The notes under the pieces were generated by a model that saw only the letters and a program-made list of their open reading frames with translations, made no database searches and had not been told where the DNA came from. Below are positions 13,100 through 24,759 of a stretch of 64,000 nucleotides of DNA, piece by piece; position 1 is the stretch's first letter; each line of letters starts with the position of its first letter. A program made the translations under genes and the position numbers. The stretch is from Sepiola atlantica. Lineage: Eukaryota; Mollusca; Cephalopoda; Sepiida; Sepiolidae. The DNA is taken from positions 2,218,001 through 2,282,000 of the forward strand of contig OY744520.1 of NCBI GenBank assembly GCA_963556195.1, in the 5' to 3' direction.

Positions 13100-13908
13100 A
13101 GCATCCAAATAAGAAATTCTTATCTTCAAAAAATAGCGTACGTTTGGAGCGGTTCAACGGCCAGCAACTAAGAAGACGACGGAAGTTTTCTCGCTTACCT
13201 AAAAAGAGCGGCTTCAAAGACTAAATATATTCTGACTTGAACAGGCGATGACACGAGAAGACCTGATTCTGAGATACCACATTATCAATGGGAATTGCAC
13301 TCTACCTTTCGATGAGTTGTTTTCACCAGCGCCAACTCGTGGTCTTTGGGCACCCAAGAGCCACTCGAGGATAAGTGTTAATAAGACAGAATGGTTATCA
13401 GCCGGATAATGATGAACACTATGGAAGTACTAAACATTTCAATTGTTTAAAATTGTGTCTGATTACTTTTTGGGGGGTGTATGGCAATAATTTGCTGATA
13501 TTGGATTTAAAGACGCCACAATTGTAATAGGCAAAAAAGCGGTGCCGCAGGAATATCTTCTGACGAGTTGCATTTTGTATTTTTTTACAATAAACCTCAC
13601 TGATTTCATTGACTTTCATCGCTAAACGCGCAGATTGAATAGACGCATCTTTAGAATCCCTCGTATTCTAGCGTTTTTCTTCTGTTCATGGAAGCAAACC
13701 AATTTTATTCTTGTTTTTCTGAAGTCGTCCCAAAATGTCCACCTCTAATTTCCTTCCCTTGCTTAAAGGTCTCGAAGTTGTTTGAAAGAAACGCCAAAAA
13801 AGAATTTGCTGTTTTTCCCGTTTTAGATAAGACATTTCCAGTTGGTAAGTAATGGCCAACTGAATTGAAAAAATGTATTATTATCACAACTCCAGCTATT
13901 TTATTCAT

Positions 13909-13910
<2 letters not shown>
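13100..13910. other. No gene recognised
   Basis: It contains one more fragment of the satellite-related repeat (CGCTAAACGCGCAGATTG at about 13,620). Two open frames of 66-67 codons on the minus strand have no recognisable content. Confidence 0.4.
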
Positions 13911-13911
<1 letters not shown>

Positions 13912-13949
<38 letters not shown>

Positions 13950-14071
13950 TATATGAATATATGTATGCATATGTATATACATATATGTATATCTATATAT
14001 ATATATATGTCTTTAGATATATATGTATATATATATTTATATATATATGTATATATATGTATATATATATT

Positions 14072-14108
<37 letters not shown>

Positions 14109-14247
14109 GTATATATATATGTATATATATATATGTATTTATATATATGTATATTTATATATATGTATCTATATATTTATATATATATGTATATATATGT
14201 ATATATATGTATATTTATATATATATATATATATGTATATTTATATA

Positions 14248-14310
<63 letters not shown>
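13912..14310. repeat. 400-bp (AT)n tract with TATG interruptions
   Basis: This is the longest AT tract in the window. It is interrupted by periodic ATGTAT and TTTAT units and ends in pure (AT)n. All three plus-strand frames stay open because TATATG carries no stop, which gives artefactual Ile-Tyr polypeptides. It lies about 100 bp left of the large inverted repeat. Confidence 0.95.
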
Positions 14311-14313
<3 letters not shown>

Positions 14314-14514
14314 GGTTTATACCTAAAAAGTAACTGTTAGAGAATTAGACCTATTGTGAGATGAGGGAAGCTCAATATACTGGATAGAGCAAAAATAAGG
14401 TGAGTCAATGAAAAATAGTTAGACCTGTAAATGGAAACAGATCAATACCTTCAGTTTTTCAGAACAATGAGCATTTAGTAAATAAAAATATTTCTTCTTC
14501 TTCTCTTTCAATTG

Positions 14515-14566
14515 CATTCCTTAAGCACGGTTTTTCAAAGATTAAAATCTTATCATCAGAGGAAGT
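14515..14566 (-). ncRNA. Hammerhead ribozyme-like motif, left arm
   Basis: On the minus strand the order is stem I strand TTCCT, core CTGATGA (plus 14,553-14,559), stem II AAGAT/ATCTT, GAAA, a weak stem III ending in TT, then A, then stem I partner AGGAA. Stem I pairs over five perfect base pairs. Stem II has a U-U mismatch at the core-proximal pair, where hammerheads normally have a purine-pyrimidine pair. Stem III is damaged here but intact in the other arm. The layout is that of a type I (stem I open) hammerhead. Cleavage would follow the A before AGGAA. Activity is an inference. Confidence 0.65.
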
Positions 14567-14898
14567 AGAGATTGATAAGTTGACAGATAAGAACAGTCAA
14601 TATTCAAAATTTGGAAAAAGTTTTTTATAAAAAAGTTCTTTTTAAAAGGTTTTAAAAGTTCAATCGGGTGTTTTCAATGTAAATGAAAGTCACCAAATAC
14701 GGAGATCCAAGTTGTATGGGGTTCAAATGTAATTGGTAAATTGGATTTACCAATTACATTCGAACCCCATACAACTTGGATCCCCGTATTTGGCGACTTT
14801 CATTTACATTGAAACACACCCGTTTCAAAACCTTTTTAAAAAAACTTTTTCCAAATTTTGAATATTGACTGTTCTTATTTGTCAACTTATCAATCTCT

Positions 14899-14950
14899 AC
14901 TTCGTCTGATGATAAGATTTTAATCTTTGAAAAGCCGTGCTTAAGGAATG
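14899..14950 (+). ncRNA. Hammerhead ribozyme-like motif, right arm
   Basis: The core CTGATGA lies at 14,906-14,912, stem II is AAGAT/ATCTT (14,914-14,927), and GAA is at 14,929-14,931. Stem III is AAGC (14,932-14,935) with GCTT (14,939-14,942) closing a CGT loop. The cleavage-site base is A at 14,943. Stem I is TTCGT (14,901-14,905) with AGGAA (14,944-14,948), four of five pairs. All invariant core bases are present. The only flaws are one mismatch in stem I and a U-U pair at the base of stem II. The left arm carries the perfect stem I, so the ancestral copy probably had both. Confidence 0.7.
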
Positions 14951-15346
14951 CAATTGAAAGAGAAGAAGAATAAATATGTTTATTTACTAAATGCTCCTTG
15001 TTCTGAACAACTAATAATATTGATCTGTTTCCATTTACAGGTCTAACTATTTTTCATTGGCATCACAGGTAACCATTTTATGTAAAAGATTGACCCTGAA
15101 ATCTTGGTTAAAAATCATAGAGTTATTGATTTATCATGCACACTGGCCGAGTTAGTGCTTCACATATAAATGGAAATGACTTGTAAATCAAACAAAAGTC
15201 ATTTTCGAAATTTGACAATTTCCCATACTCCGATCTTTCCGACTTTTAGTATTTTGTAGACTAGAACCAACCTAACACAAAAGCACCAAAAACAAAATGT
15301 TGCAATTTTTTTAGGTAGGGGTACTCTGGCAATATATTGACCCGTC

Positions 15347-15349
<3 letters not shown>

Positions 15350-15387
<38 letters not shown>
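15350..15387. repeat. (AT)n microsatellite
   Basis: A pure AT run of about 38 bp. Confidence 0.95.
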
Positions 15388-15388
<1 letters not shown>

Positions 15389-16120
15389 CTATGCACATAC
15401 GGAATATTCAAGACAAATTGAGCACTTTTTGGAAAGGAAAGCAAAACATCATATCTTGCCCAATAATTGATGTATTCTCTGAATTAAAAAATCATCAGAA
15501 GAAAATGTTGCTAAATATAACGTAAAAGTTAGCAGTTCGTGTTCACCACAGTGTATTTCAAAACACCGTACAACACTAATTTGATCTTGGCAATTAGCTC
15601 GTACTTAGTGTTGCAGACAATACGTTTGATGTTTTATCAATTGAGCCCAAAAAACAATAGTCCATACGGTTGCAATCAGGGAGAAGATGTTAGGATTTAG
15701 TTAAGTTCTAGAAGTTCTAAGACAGCCACTTCAGTGTTTTATCTGGAGGTATGACATGAAACTGAGCCATTCTGCCACATGTCTGGCCTGACAACAGGCA
15801 TTCTCTCTACTCAGCACTGGGCAGAAACTCAATATAACCATCTAAGTTAGATACGTCTTTTTCGAAAATGTAGGACGACCCCCATTCGTTTGAAACAACC
15901 AAATACATTAACAGTTCGGAGAAACCTAGTCATCATGATGCGCAGCTCTTCGTGTATACTGTAAGCTAGACACCTGTTATGTGCGTTGTACAACTGATCC
16001 TAAGAATAAACTGAATAAGTGATCATCTTCCGCGCGATTAAGTGTTATACTCTCGTCAGCCGGTTCTCTTCGTCCTTGACGTTTATTAGTTCACCTTGTA
16101 TGACGAGTAACACAGATCCC
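15388..16120. other. No gene recognised
   Basis: Moderately AT-rich sequence without long open frames or visible repeats. Confidence 0.45.
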
Positions 16121-16122
16121 TG

Positions 16123-16398
16123 TTAAACGCTTTCTTCATAATCGCAACTCAAACACTCACATCTCTCGTCAAGATCCGCATTGTCTTGCCTGAATTTTGC
16201 ACCCCATTTCTGCATCTTCTGGGCGAATTTCCTTGTACGGATAATGCCAAAAACGTTTGTAAGGTTATTCCTACTATCCACTGCTTTCACGTCGCCGTGG
16301 AACTTCTGCAGCTCACATCTCACAGCGTTCAAAGTATTCAAGAAGCAATGAGCTGTAGCTAACATTTCCGAAATAATTACTCCATCCCGAATCATCAT
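16123..16398 (-). other. Coding-like open frame, function unknown
   Basis: This 91-codon minus-strand frame has balanced, hydrophilic composition: Met at the start, Cys-rich C-terminus (CECLSCDYEE) and a central RKFAQKMQKW segment. The DNA is less AT-rich than its surroundings. It sits directly beside LINE relics, so it may be part of a retroelement ORF, but it could be a host exon. No domain is recognised and no splice sites are convincing. Confidence 0.25.
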
Positions 16399-16439
16399 GA
16401 TGCAGGTTTATTCTTTTCCTACATTATGGTGCTTTCGAG

Positions 16440-16665
16440 TAATCCATGGTTTCCAGCTCTCATACCCACCAATAGAGCGTGGTGTCGTAAACAAATATAC
16501 CCATCTCAGACACAATGTCATCAGGGTGGGTTTTTATTAAAAGCAGGAACAATAAATGTCTAAGTATCATGTTGTTTGGATAAACAACCACTGACGACAG
16601 CCTGAATCTTTCTTTTGGTAAAGTAGATCTAATTATATTGGAACCAGAACCCCCCTTCATAAATT
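16440..16665 (-). pseudogene. LINE RT fragment, inverted relative to its neighbour (family A)
   Basis: The minus-strand frame contains DDIVSEMGIFVYDTTLY, which corresponds to the reverse-transcriptase active-site strand (F-A-D-D-T-like in intact elements). The same segment occurs in the copy at 42.9-44.1 kb. The plus-strand LINE relic starts just to the right, so two pieces of one family meet head to head here. The usual catalytic pair reads as YDTT, so the site is mutated. It is non-functional. Confidence 0.65.
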
Positions 16666-16669
16666 CCGA

Positions 16670-18256
16670 TTACAGACTGAAGCCACACTTGGAAGCCTGG
16701 TCATAACCCAATTCCAGGTCAGGGACATCATAAATAACCTTGACACTACCAAAGCGTGTGGGTTTGATCGTATACCGGCAATAATAATAAAGAAATGGTC
16801 TGCTGAACTGGCCCCTGTTCTCTGCAAACTCTACAACCGATCTTCCGCTGAATCTTGCGTTCCTTATAGCTGGAAAATTTCCGCAATGCGTCGCAAGAAA
16901 TATGAAGATAGAACTGATCATCAGAATTATCGCCCCATCAGTCTACTCCCGACCGTTGCTAAATCTTTGCATCCTTAATAAATCTAGCGATAGACCGGCA
17001 CTTTGTTAATGCCAAACTTTTATCTGACCGTCAGTATGGATTTAGGCAAGCACGATCAACTGCGGATACCCTTACGGTCATCTCTGAAAATATATACCAT
17101 ACACTAGACAAGGCAGGTGAAGCTTGCAGGGTATCGCCTGTATATATCCAAAACCTTCGGCAATGTCTGGCATGAAGGGCTTCTCATAAAAACTCATTCA
17201 TATAGTATTACTGGACGAATATATCATATAATTTGATCATTCCTAACCAAAAGATTGTCCTCGATGGCCGTTCATCCACACAACATGACACACGTGATGG
17301 TGTTCCTGATTTTCATTAACAACCTCCTTGATGACATTGTATCTGACAAGACCACGCTTACTCATCATGTGAACAAAACGAACGTGTACATATCCGAGGT
17401 AATGGTTGAATCCTTAAAAAAGTGATATCCAGTCTGTAGTAGAATGGGGTCATAAATGGATGGTAACTTTTAATGCTGCAAAGACAAACCCCCTTTTCTA
17501 CAATAACTACAAATCACTTATTCAACAACCGATTGCCATGGCAAATAACACTCTTCCTGATAGTCCAACGTTCAATCTCCCTGGCCTAACATTCACAGAT
17601 AACATAAATTGGAAAAAATACATTGAAGATATTGTCACGGCTACTGAAAAAGAAGGTTGGTTCCCTCTACTGTGCTTGTTAACTTCTCACACCTGACATT
17701 ATCCTATATCTCTACAAAGCCATCATCCACCCATGCATAGAGTATTGTTGCCACATCTGGGCTAGTGCACCATCAACTAGTCTCTTCCTCTTCGACAATG
17801 GTTTAAAAAAAGTCGCAAATTTAATAGGTCCATCACTATTCACCAAGCTCCAGCCCCTGTCTAATCGCCGCAATGTTGCATCCTTGTGCCTGTTTTACAA
17901 GTACTTCAATGGAATGTGCTTCCATAAACTTGGTGTCCTATGGACGTAAATACACTCGACCAACCCCACAATCCATTAAGTTAAGTTACATCCATTCATT
18001 GTTGAGATCCACAGATGCCTGGGAGCCTTTTCCTCCAGTTGCTTCTTTCCTTGTGCTGTCGGCGTCTAGAACTCCCTCCCTGCTATTTGTTTCCCCGACT
18101 CTACTGACATGCAGAAATTTAAAACTAATGTTAACAGACATCCCGTGCACAGCTCCCAATTTAGGATGACCCCTAAAGTTTCACTCTAATTCTCAGTAGC
18201 CCCTTACTATACAGTCGCGGCTTGGGTTGTTTGAGGTGAACTATGATAAAAAAACA
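16670..18256 (+). pseudogene. LINE reverse-transcriptase relic with 3-prime end (family A, copy 1)
   Basis: A non-LTR retrotransposon pol relic read across three frames. Recognisable in order are the RT entry segment (NNLDTTKACGFD, near 16,725), NYRPISLLPTVAKS (near 16,925), QYGFRQARSTADT (near 17,035), a block near 17,265 that aligns with copy 2 around VLDGR, FINNLLDDIVSD (near 17,320), and the C-terminal segment RRNVASLCLFYKYFNGM (near 17,860). The active-site segment between about 17,100 and 17,460 is badly eroded. The relic ends in a 3-prime UTR and TGATAAAAAAA at about 18,250. In intact relatives this enzyme performs target-primed reverse transcription. Here frameshifts and stops preclude function. 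The motif style suits a Jockey/CR1-like clade; the assignment is tentative. Confidence 0.85.
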
Positions 18257-18259
18257 ACT

Positions 18260-19405
18260 ATCGGTTGCAATTAAACGCTATTTCATATTTTAAATCAATG
18301 AATATCAAAACATTATCACACTCGTCTCGAGAACCCTGCATATACATTTATTATGAGTCGAAGCTCTTCAGTGTGGCTAGATGACTGTACTTTAAACTGA
18401 GACTGAAATTCAACTGTTTTAAGAACAGGAAACCGACTGTTCAGTTACGCTATACGCGCAGGCTTACGATAATTCTTGACATACAAATGGTATATCATAC
18501 TAAACATTTTCAGCGGTCGAAACGCAACATATTATCAATCGTCGTTACGAGTAATATCACTTTCCAGAGTGCTCAAACTATGAAGCTAAGCATCGGTAGT
18601 CATCGGAACATTTGTAAAGGAACTTTGTTACCAACATGATAATATTAATATGTTTTATTCATTTATTTAACTAATAGATACCAATTTTCTTAGCTAAGCG
18701 TTGCAATCTTTCGCGCTTTAACATATTATTCATAATATGTATGCTACAATTTAAATCCAACTTAAATCTTTCCTATGACACATGATAAAAGTAAGAAACA
18801 TATTATATAAAGTTAGGTGTGCTCATATATTTGTATGTATAGAATTAACTCCGAAAATAATTGACCGATCATTATGAATTTTGAGGCACAGCTGATAGGC
18901 TTATAGATGGGTAATGTGGACTATATTTACGTTTAATTTAGTTTTAAGCAAATGGAAAAAAAGAGGTGGAAGCCTCTCCTCAAAATTCAAATAATTCCGA
19001 TTTCTGTGATATATAAGGTATAAGACATCAATTATTAAATGTTTCCAAAATTTAATTTCTTTTGAATATTTAAAAATATATTAGGGTGAATGTGTACCGC
19101 CCCCGATTAAAATTTTTTAATATTTGACATTGCATTAAATTTGATCCATATTAATTAGACAGAATTAAGCAAGGTTCACTTCATTTCAATTTCTAATGAA
19201 GAAGCCATGAGCTGAAGCTTTAAGTTTTAGACATTTTCTAGAATCAAAATCATCTAATGGATTTTAATTTAATTTGGAAGAAGGATTCTCGACATAAAGT
19301 TTAGTAGCTTAGGTCTAGATTTTAATCATCGTAAAAGGACATAAATTTGGTGCAAAATTGTTTTGCCCAGGAATGAATTTTACCCATCCTGAGAGCGATA
19401 TTATT
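18260..19405. other. No gene recognised
   Basis: AT-rich sequence with no recognisable exon, RNA or structured repeat. Confidence 0.45.
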
Positions 19406-19407
19406 CT

Positions 19408-19579
<172 letters not shown>

Positions 19580-19975
19580 AATTATGACAATATATGTATT
19601 AGCATATACCATCAGTACCTTTCAGTTAACTCTCTCTAAAAAAGGTTTGAAGTGTCAAATAGAGAAGAAAGGAATCCAGGCTAAGTAGGTAATAACACAA
19701 TGAAAAGGGGAAAGAATAAGAAGGCAGGTAATAAAAAAGAATAAAAAAGATAGAAATGAATTGAAAGTGTTAACAAGTAAAGTATGTAATCCGATACTAA
19801 TTCGTAAAAAATAGTATGTCCCCAAAACATATTTATTTAAAGGGAAAGTTTTCCAAACCCATCCCACTTCTCTGTAGTCTTTGGCCTGAAGAGGTTCACT
19901 CTCTACGAAGAGTACAACCTAAGCATGTATACACATATGTAACCAATAATGTTTGTATAAATACAAAAATTATAC

Positions 19976-19978
<3 letters not shown>

Positions 19979-20013
<35 letters not shown>
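19979..20013. repeat. (AT)n microsatellite
   Basis: An AT run of about 35 bp. Confidence 0.95.
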
Positions 20014-20018
<5 letters not shown>

Positions 20019-20019
20019 A

Positions 20020-21490
20020 TACACTAATCCTAAATCCACATCTCGTAAATTATACCGCAAGATTTGTTACACCGGACAAATCATATTTAAGTTTTATAGT
20101 ATATAACTGCCAATTAATATTCACTTCACGAGAAGGAATGTATTTATGGAAGTACGTGTAACTGTTATGTAACATGGTGATCGTTTGTGTTATGGCTGTG
20201 TCTTGAGTTTTATCTCTGCAAAAATGATAACCTGTTATTGTGGGCTGAAAGGAAACTTTCCCAGTTGCTATTAATTTAAATTAATCAACACAGATGAACT
20301 ATTATGATCATGCTTACTTTTGTTCCTGTTCTTAGCTGTTGTCATGGCCTGCTGGAGTGCGGAGATTGATACATCTCGTTATTTAGTTGATTACTCATTT
20401 GAAGACACCTTATTATACATTGCGTTCGACTCGTTTCTCTGTCGATTTCCTCCTTACAGACATTTCTTTTTCACTTCATCAATGCCATCAGTCTTCCCGT
20501 GATTCATACTTTGGCTTTTTTTACTTACATTTTTGTTAACCCTGACTCTTTCACTCCAATAGACAACCACTTGAAACGGTTCCAACGACACAATATACAA
20601 TATAGCAAAAGTAGTTCGACTTATCTCACCATAAAATGTTCATGTTTTGTTGGCGATAATTAATTTAAAAATAGCCAAGATAATTGAATTTTGTTTTACT
20701 TCGTCTACTATTCTTTTAGTATATTTTCTGTTAAATAATAATTGGCATGCCATCCAAAGTAAAGTTTTCCTTTCGATATTTTGTGTTAAATGAAAACCGT
20801 TTGGACTGATGTTGCATAGTAATGTAATCAAAAACTTGGAATCGTAATTTTGAAAAGAAGAAGTATTATATTTGGGAATAAAATATTCTTGTTAAAATTT
20901 ATATTGTCATCTTTCGTTGAGTTTTTGTAATTTCACTTTACTTAAGGTAACTAGTTTATTTTTTGTTACTCTATTTCTACATCATTAAATTATTTAAAAA
21001 AACCCAGAGGATATAAGATATACCTGAGAAAACTCAGCTTTTTCATAAACTACATATAGTAGATAATATCTCAACAGACTACAACACTTTTCAGAAAACC
21101 GAATATCTTGTTTTTATTGGCTCAGTGGTTCCAGAATGATCAACTGACAATAGCAGAAAAATAGTAACTTTTATATTTGGACATAAAAAAGAAAGCATAT
21201 GAAGCAGTGAGGGCATATCAAAGCCTTTGAAGTTTATATTTTACAATGCATTTGTAGTTTCTACTGCTGTATATGCAAGTTAAACATAGAACTATAATGG
21301 CAGATCATAAGAAACTCCATGTATATGAAATTAAATTAACCGAAACTATCATTGGAGTAATTTTTCGAGATATACGAAGAAATGTCGATATCCAAATATA
21401 AGTTTAATATAAACAGATCCATCAAAAATCTTATTCGAGAAATATATTGACGTGATTTGTATGTTCCCCAGTTGCTATACTCCAGCTATA
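20020..21490. other. No gene recognised
   Basis: AT-rich DNA with only short, motif-free open frames of 60-63 codons. Confidence 0.45.
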
Positions 21491-21499
21491 TAAAGAAGT

Positions 21500-21580
21500 A
21501 ATATGAAGAACATTTCATTACCAGAAGATCAAGAAGACGACTACCAGAAGGTGGGCCGACCAAATAAGGTTTTAACCTGC
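21500..21580 (+). pseudogene. Possible LINE C-terminal scrap
   Basis: One frame reads KKTTTRRWADQIR before a stop. A basic stretch followed by RWxDxI is common at the C-terminus of several LINE pol proteins. The scrap is isolated and about 25 codons long, so the call rests on one motif. Confidence 0.3.
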
Positions 21581-21859
21581 ATACCATATGGTAAGTTATG
21601 GAACTTTGTTTTCAAGCATGTGGCGAATCTCTCTGGAGCAGCCACATAAGTCATGCACTTATACTTTTCATTTATACATTTGGAAAGTTATTTATAAAAA
21701 TCAACAGCTCAATTCACATTGCACGATAGACACGTGTGAGCTTAAATATCCACAGGTAAAAAAAGCTAATTTGTAAAATCGAGTCTACAAAAAATCATGG
21801 TATAAATAAAAAAAATAATGAATTGGCATCAATAGAAGTTGGCCTCGGCTTAAACGCTA

Positions 21860-21970
21860 CTCAGTAACAACAGCTAAATCTGTCACGTTATCGCCGTGCC
21901 AAATCGAATTCGGTTATCGATTTTGGCAAATCGAACGGTAGCAAATCTTTAGAAGGCGAAATTTAAGAGT
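21860..21970. repeat. Locally repetitive segment with AAATCGAA phrases
   Basis: Three CAAATCGAA or GCAAATC phrases lie within 80 bp, around GGTTATCGATTTTGG. No family is recognised. Confidence 0.25.
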
Positions 21971-22269
21971 GCAGGCATAACTGTAAAGGAAAAACCACAT
22001 AGCGAAAAAGAGCAGCTATAAGCCTTTTTTTATCTCAACTAAAGACATAAAAAAATCAATAAAGAAGCTTCTTTTACCAAAAACAAATCTTCTTGATTCT
22101 TAATATGCGTAGCAATTCAGTATGAGAACTAATAAAGTTCGGAAAAAATTCGTAAAGTGTATATTTCAGATTCTATGATATATTTTGCTATCAATGCTGG
22201 CTCGTCCAAACTGCATTACTTAATTTTATTATTTTATTACTTTCTTTTCTTGTGTTCTTCTTTGCGTAT

Positions 22270-22720
22270 CTTTAAAGCATGTAGTCATGCGACAGTTTCC
22301 GTTGTTACGCAGTCCTTTGCATTATTATTGTACTCTGCAAGATCTTTTACGATGCACCAGTTAGGCAGTGGTGTACACCATGTCTCCCTCTCCACATTTG
22401 TAGATAGTTGGGTCAGTTTTGTGGCCTCATCTGACCCTAGCAACTTTTTATTGCCCCATTCCTTCCCAAGCGGTTGAGTGTTTTCCACTGCATCCAGTGT
22501 TTATCTGAGCCAAAAAGGAAGGAGATCTTCGCAGTGGCAATTCCCACATCAGTAGGAGGAAGCAATTTGCTCGCCCTCTGATCCACAGTTGTAGTTTGGT
22601 CTTTTTCTGAGATGTTAGGGACTCGACATGGCCGAGAAAGCTTCTCCTTTACTGCATTCGTTGGGCCGTTTATTCACGTCCATGTAGGAGATGGGGTTTC
22701 TTGTTTTTAAACTAATTGTT
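22270..22720 (-). pseudogene. LINE pol C-terminal relic (second LINE family)
   Basis: The minus-strand frame holds a C-terminal segment with WCTPLPNWCIVKDLAEYNNN. The pattern of a Cys-containing block followed by a DLAxYN-type helix near the end of pol is typical of LINE proteins with a C-terminal Cys/His tail. Upstream on the same strand (to 22,720) the sequence is GC-richer but frame-broken. A T-rich stretch at 22,200-22,260 would be the A-rich tail end on the minus strand. It is non-functional, and the clade is not assigned. Confidence 0.5.
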
Positions 22721-22779
22721 TATAATCTTTGATCAGAATTTACGACAAAACGAAGGTCTTAATATACACAGAAAAATTA

Positions 22780-23140
22780 AAACTCCGCAGAAAAATAACG
22801 ACTGTACGGAAAGACGCAAAACTATTGATTGAAGATTTAAGCTGTCTGCTTATTGGTTACTTATAGGCCACAAAACTTCTTGTCGGAATTGCATCCAATT
22901 TTGCATGAATCATCCTTGGTTGATCGAATATGTATTAGGAGGCTAAATATACGAATGCTACGACTGCTACTTCTTTTATGATTACTGCTAATACTAAAAC
23001 AATACACAAGAACGGACGAAAAGTTCTGAACGAGTCAATTCAACGTTTCACAAAAATGAATGCCGCATTTTCTTCTTCTGGTCGCTTTTTTAATGAGTAA
23101 ACAACGTTTTCCAAAATAAATGGGGCACTTTCTTCTTATT
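22780..23140. other. No gene recognised
   Basis: AT-rich sequence. The two near-identical phrases CAACGTTTCACAAAAATGAAT (about 23,041) and CAACGTTTTCCAAAATAAAT (about 23,102), each followed by a CTTTCTTCTT-like tract, suggest a 60-bp tandem duplication. Confidence 0.4.
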
Positions 23141-23142
23141 AT

Positions 23143-23184
23143 TTCTTCTTCTTCTTCTTCTTCTTCTTCTTCTTCTTCTTCTTC
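23143..23184. repeat. (CTT)n microsatellite
   Basis: About 14 CTT units on the plus strand. Confidence 0.95.
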
Positions 23185-23304
23185 CGTTCGCACTCACTAC
23201 CCAACGAAACTCACCAAATAACTTTTTTTTGTGCTTCTTATAGTAGCGACATCTCGCATATGCAAATGAGCACGCAAAAGCCGTTTCCTATTTAAAAAAA
23301 AAAC

Positions 23305-23530
23305 TCTTCGTGACTGGGAGTTTCCGGGTTCGCGCCCGCAGCTCTACTCTACACAAGCAGCAAACCAAACGTCTTCTCTTTGACCGACGCGGACAAGCGT
23401 TTTGGTGCACAGCAGTCGGCTACCTCTCCTGCTCTCCGTTACAAGTTCATTATTATAAACCGGACCATTTGCCATCATTTTTAGAGTGTTAGCTGGGAGA
23501 CCCGATTTCAATCCTCAGTCGAATTATACC
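23305..23530. repeat. GC-richer segment with tRNA-like box, possible SINE fragment
   Basis: It contains GGGTTCGCGCCC at 23,327, resembling a pol III B box (GGTTCGANNCC). A second tRNA-like phrase, TTAGCTGGGAGACCCGATTT, begins near 23,489. No complete cloverleaf can be drawn. Confidence 0.3.
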
Positions 23531-23889
23531 TCAAAACGAAAACTGCCCTCTTGTTAAACATTCAACATTATAAGGTAAAAGAGCAAGGGTAATTTGAGAA
23601 ATCCTCGGAAAGAAGTGATGTCATCTCACTCACTTCCGTATAGTCACTAATGAAAACGGAGCCTTCGTATCGCCCCAAACTATGGTCAACGATATTACTT
23701 TATTTGATTATTAACAGTTTCTAAGCCTATTGATTAAAATGCCGGAACACTTTACTTTTTGTAAGTGGTATATATTAATAAAAAATGCTCAATAGGCAAC
23801 ATGAAACCATGTGTTTTTAAACACCGCTTTGTCTGGTAGAAATGTCATTACTTACTTTTGTTATACAAAAGAAAATTACCGAGACCATT

Positions 23890-24750
23890 TATTCTACCTC
23901 ACAATTAAATAGTGTAAAGAAAACAACGTCAAGGCAAGAAAAAATAAAGATAAAAAATATCTCACAAAAAAAACTGTAAAGAATCTCAAATCTTAAAAAA
24001 ATATATTGTATAGAATAAATGGTAAGGAAAGAATAACAATCGTTAAGAAATAAGAAAGATAAACTGTAACGAAGGACATTGTAAAGGTAGAAAAACACAT
24101 CGTAAAGATTGAAGAAAAATCCTTAACAAATAATAAAAAAATAAGACGAAAAGCGTAAAGAAAGAATAATACATTCTTATTTGCTTGTTATTTACACAAC
24201 GTTACGGCTGATGTAACATCCTTAATAAAAGTTGGTATTCGCTGAAACGTTCTGAAAATAAAACCAAAATGTGGAGTGTAGTTAGAATAATATGAAAAAT
24301 CTAAATCATCATTTATATCTTAAAAGAATCTAAAACAAAATATAGCATATAAAGGAGTAAAAACTGATTAATATAGTAAAAAACACGTGGAAATCGAATA
24401 AAAAACGTAAAATGAAAACACCATAAAGAGTTCAGAAAATTCCCAAGGAAGATAAAAATGCAAAGAATGAGGAAGAAATGTTAAAGATTGAATAAAATCG
24501 CAAGTGAAGAATACAAACTGGTATAGATATTATTTTATTTAGAATTAGAGAACAAAGATTCAAAGAAAACTGAAAAATTACACAAAACAAAGAAAAGAAA
24601 AAAGGAAAAATTGTATATGAAAATGTAAAATTCCAAAAGTTATGAAACAAAATGTAAGAAAAATATTTCACAAGGAACAAAAAGACATTGCATTTAAGAT
24701 GTAAAACTAATAAAGACACAACCTGAATACAAAAGCAAAACAATTTCATA
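23890..24750. repeat. Decayed minisatellite, left block (purine-rich)
   Basis: The motif CGTAAAGA / TGTAAAGAAT / CGTTAAGAA recurs at irregular 30-40 bp spacing (for example near 23,972, 24,037, 24,098 and 24,148), separated by A-rich spacers such as AATAAAAAAATA. It reads as the reverse complement of the block at 25,640-26,890. Open frames on the minus strand here are artefacts of T-rich repeats (Phe-rich peptides). Confidence 0.6.
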
Positions 24751-24759
24751 TAATGAGAC

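Larger units (their letters stand above)
14406..15060. mobile_element. Long inverted repeat (foldback element) carrying hammerhead motifs
   Basis: The left arm, 14,406-14,741, and right arm, 14,745-15,060, are reverse complements over their whole length, with about 3 unpaired bases at the axis (14,742-14,744). Blocks that match across the axis include CAATGAAAAATAGTTAGACC with its complement and GTTGTATGGGGTTC with GAACCCCATACAAC. Small indels and substitutions separate the arms, so the structure is not brand new. No transposase is encoded. It could be a foldback or snap-back transposon, or a head-to-head double insertion of one hammerhead-bearing repeat. A transcript would form a dsRNA hairpin of about 320 bp. 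Confidence 0.9.

Noticed and set aside
13865..14340. Three overlapping open frames of 105-153 codons made of Ile and Tyr
   Set aside because: They are translations of (AT)n with TATG interruptions; such DNA has no stop in any of the three frames. The similar frames at 19.3-19.6, 37.2-37.9, 39.1, 57.3 and 63.7 kb are rejected for the same reason.
24432..24749. Phe-rich 105-codon frame as a membrane protein
   Set aside because: It is the translation of the T-rich strand of a decayed minisatellite. The frame at 25,807-26,106 is rejected likewise.
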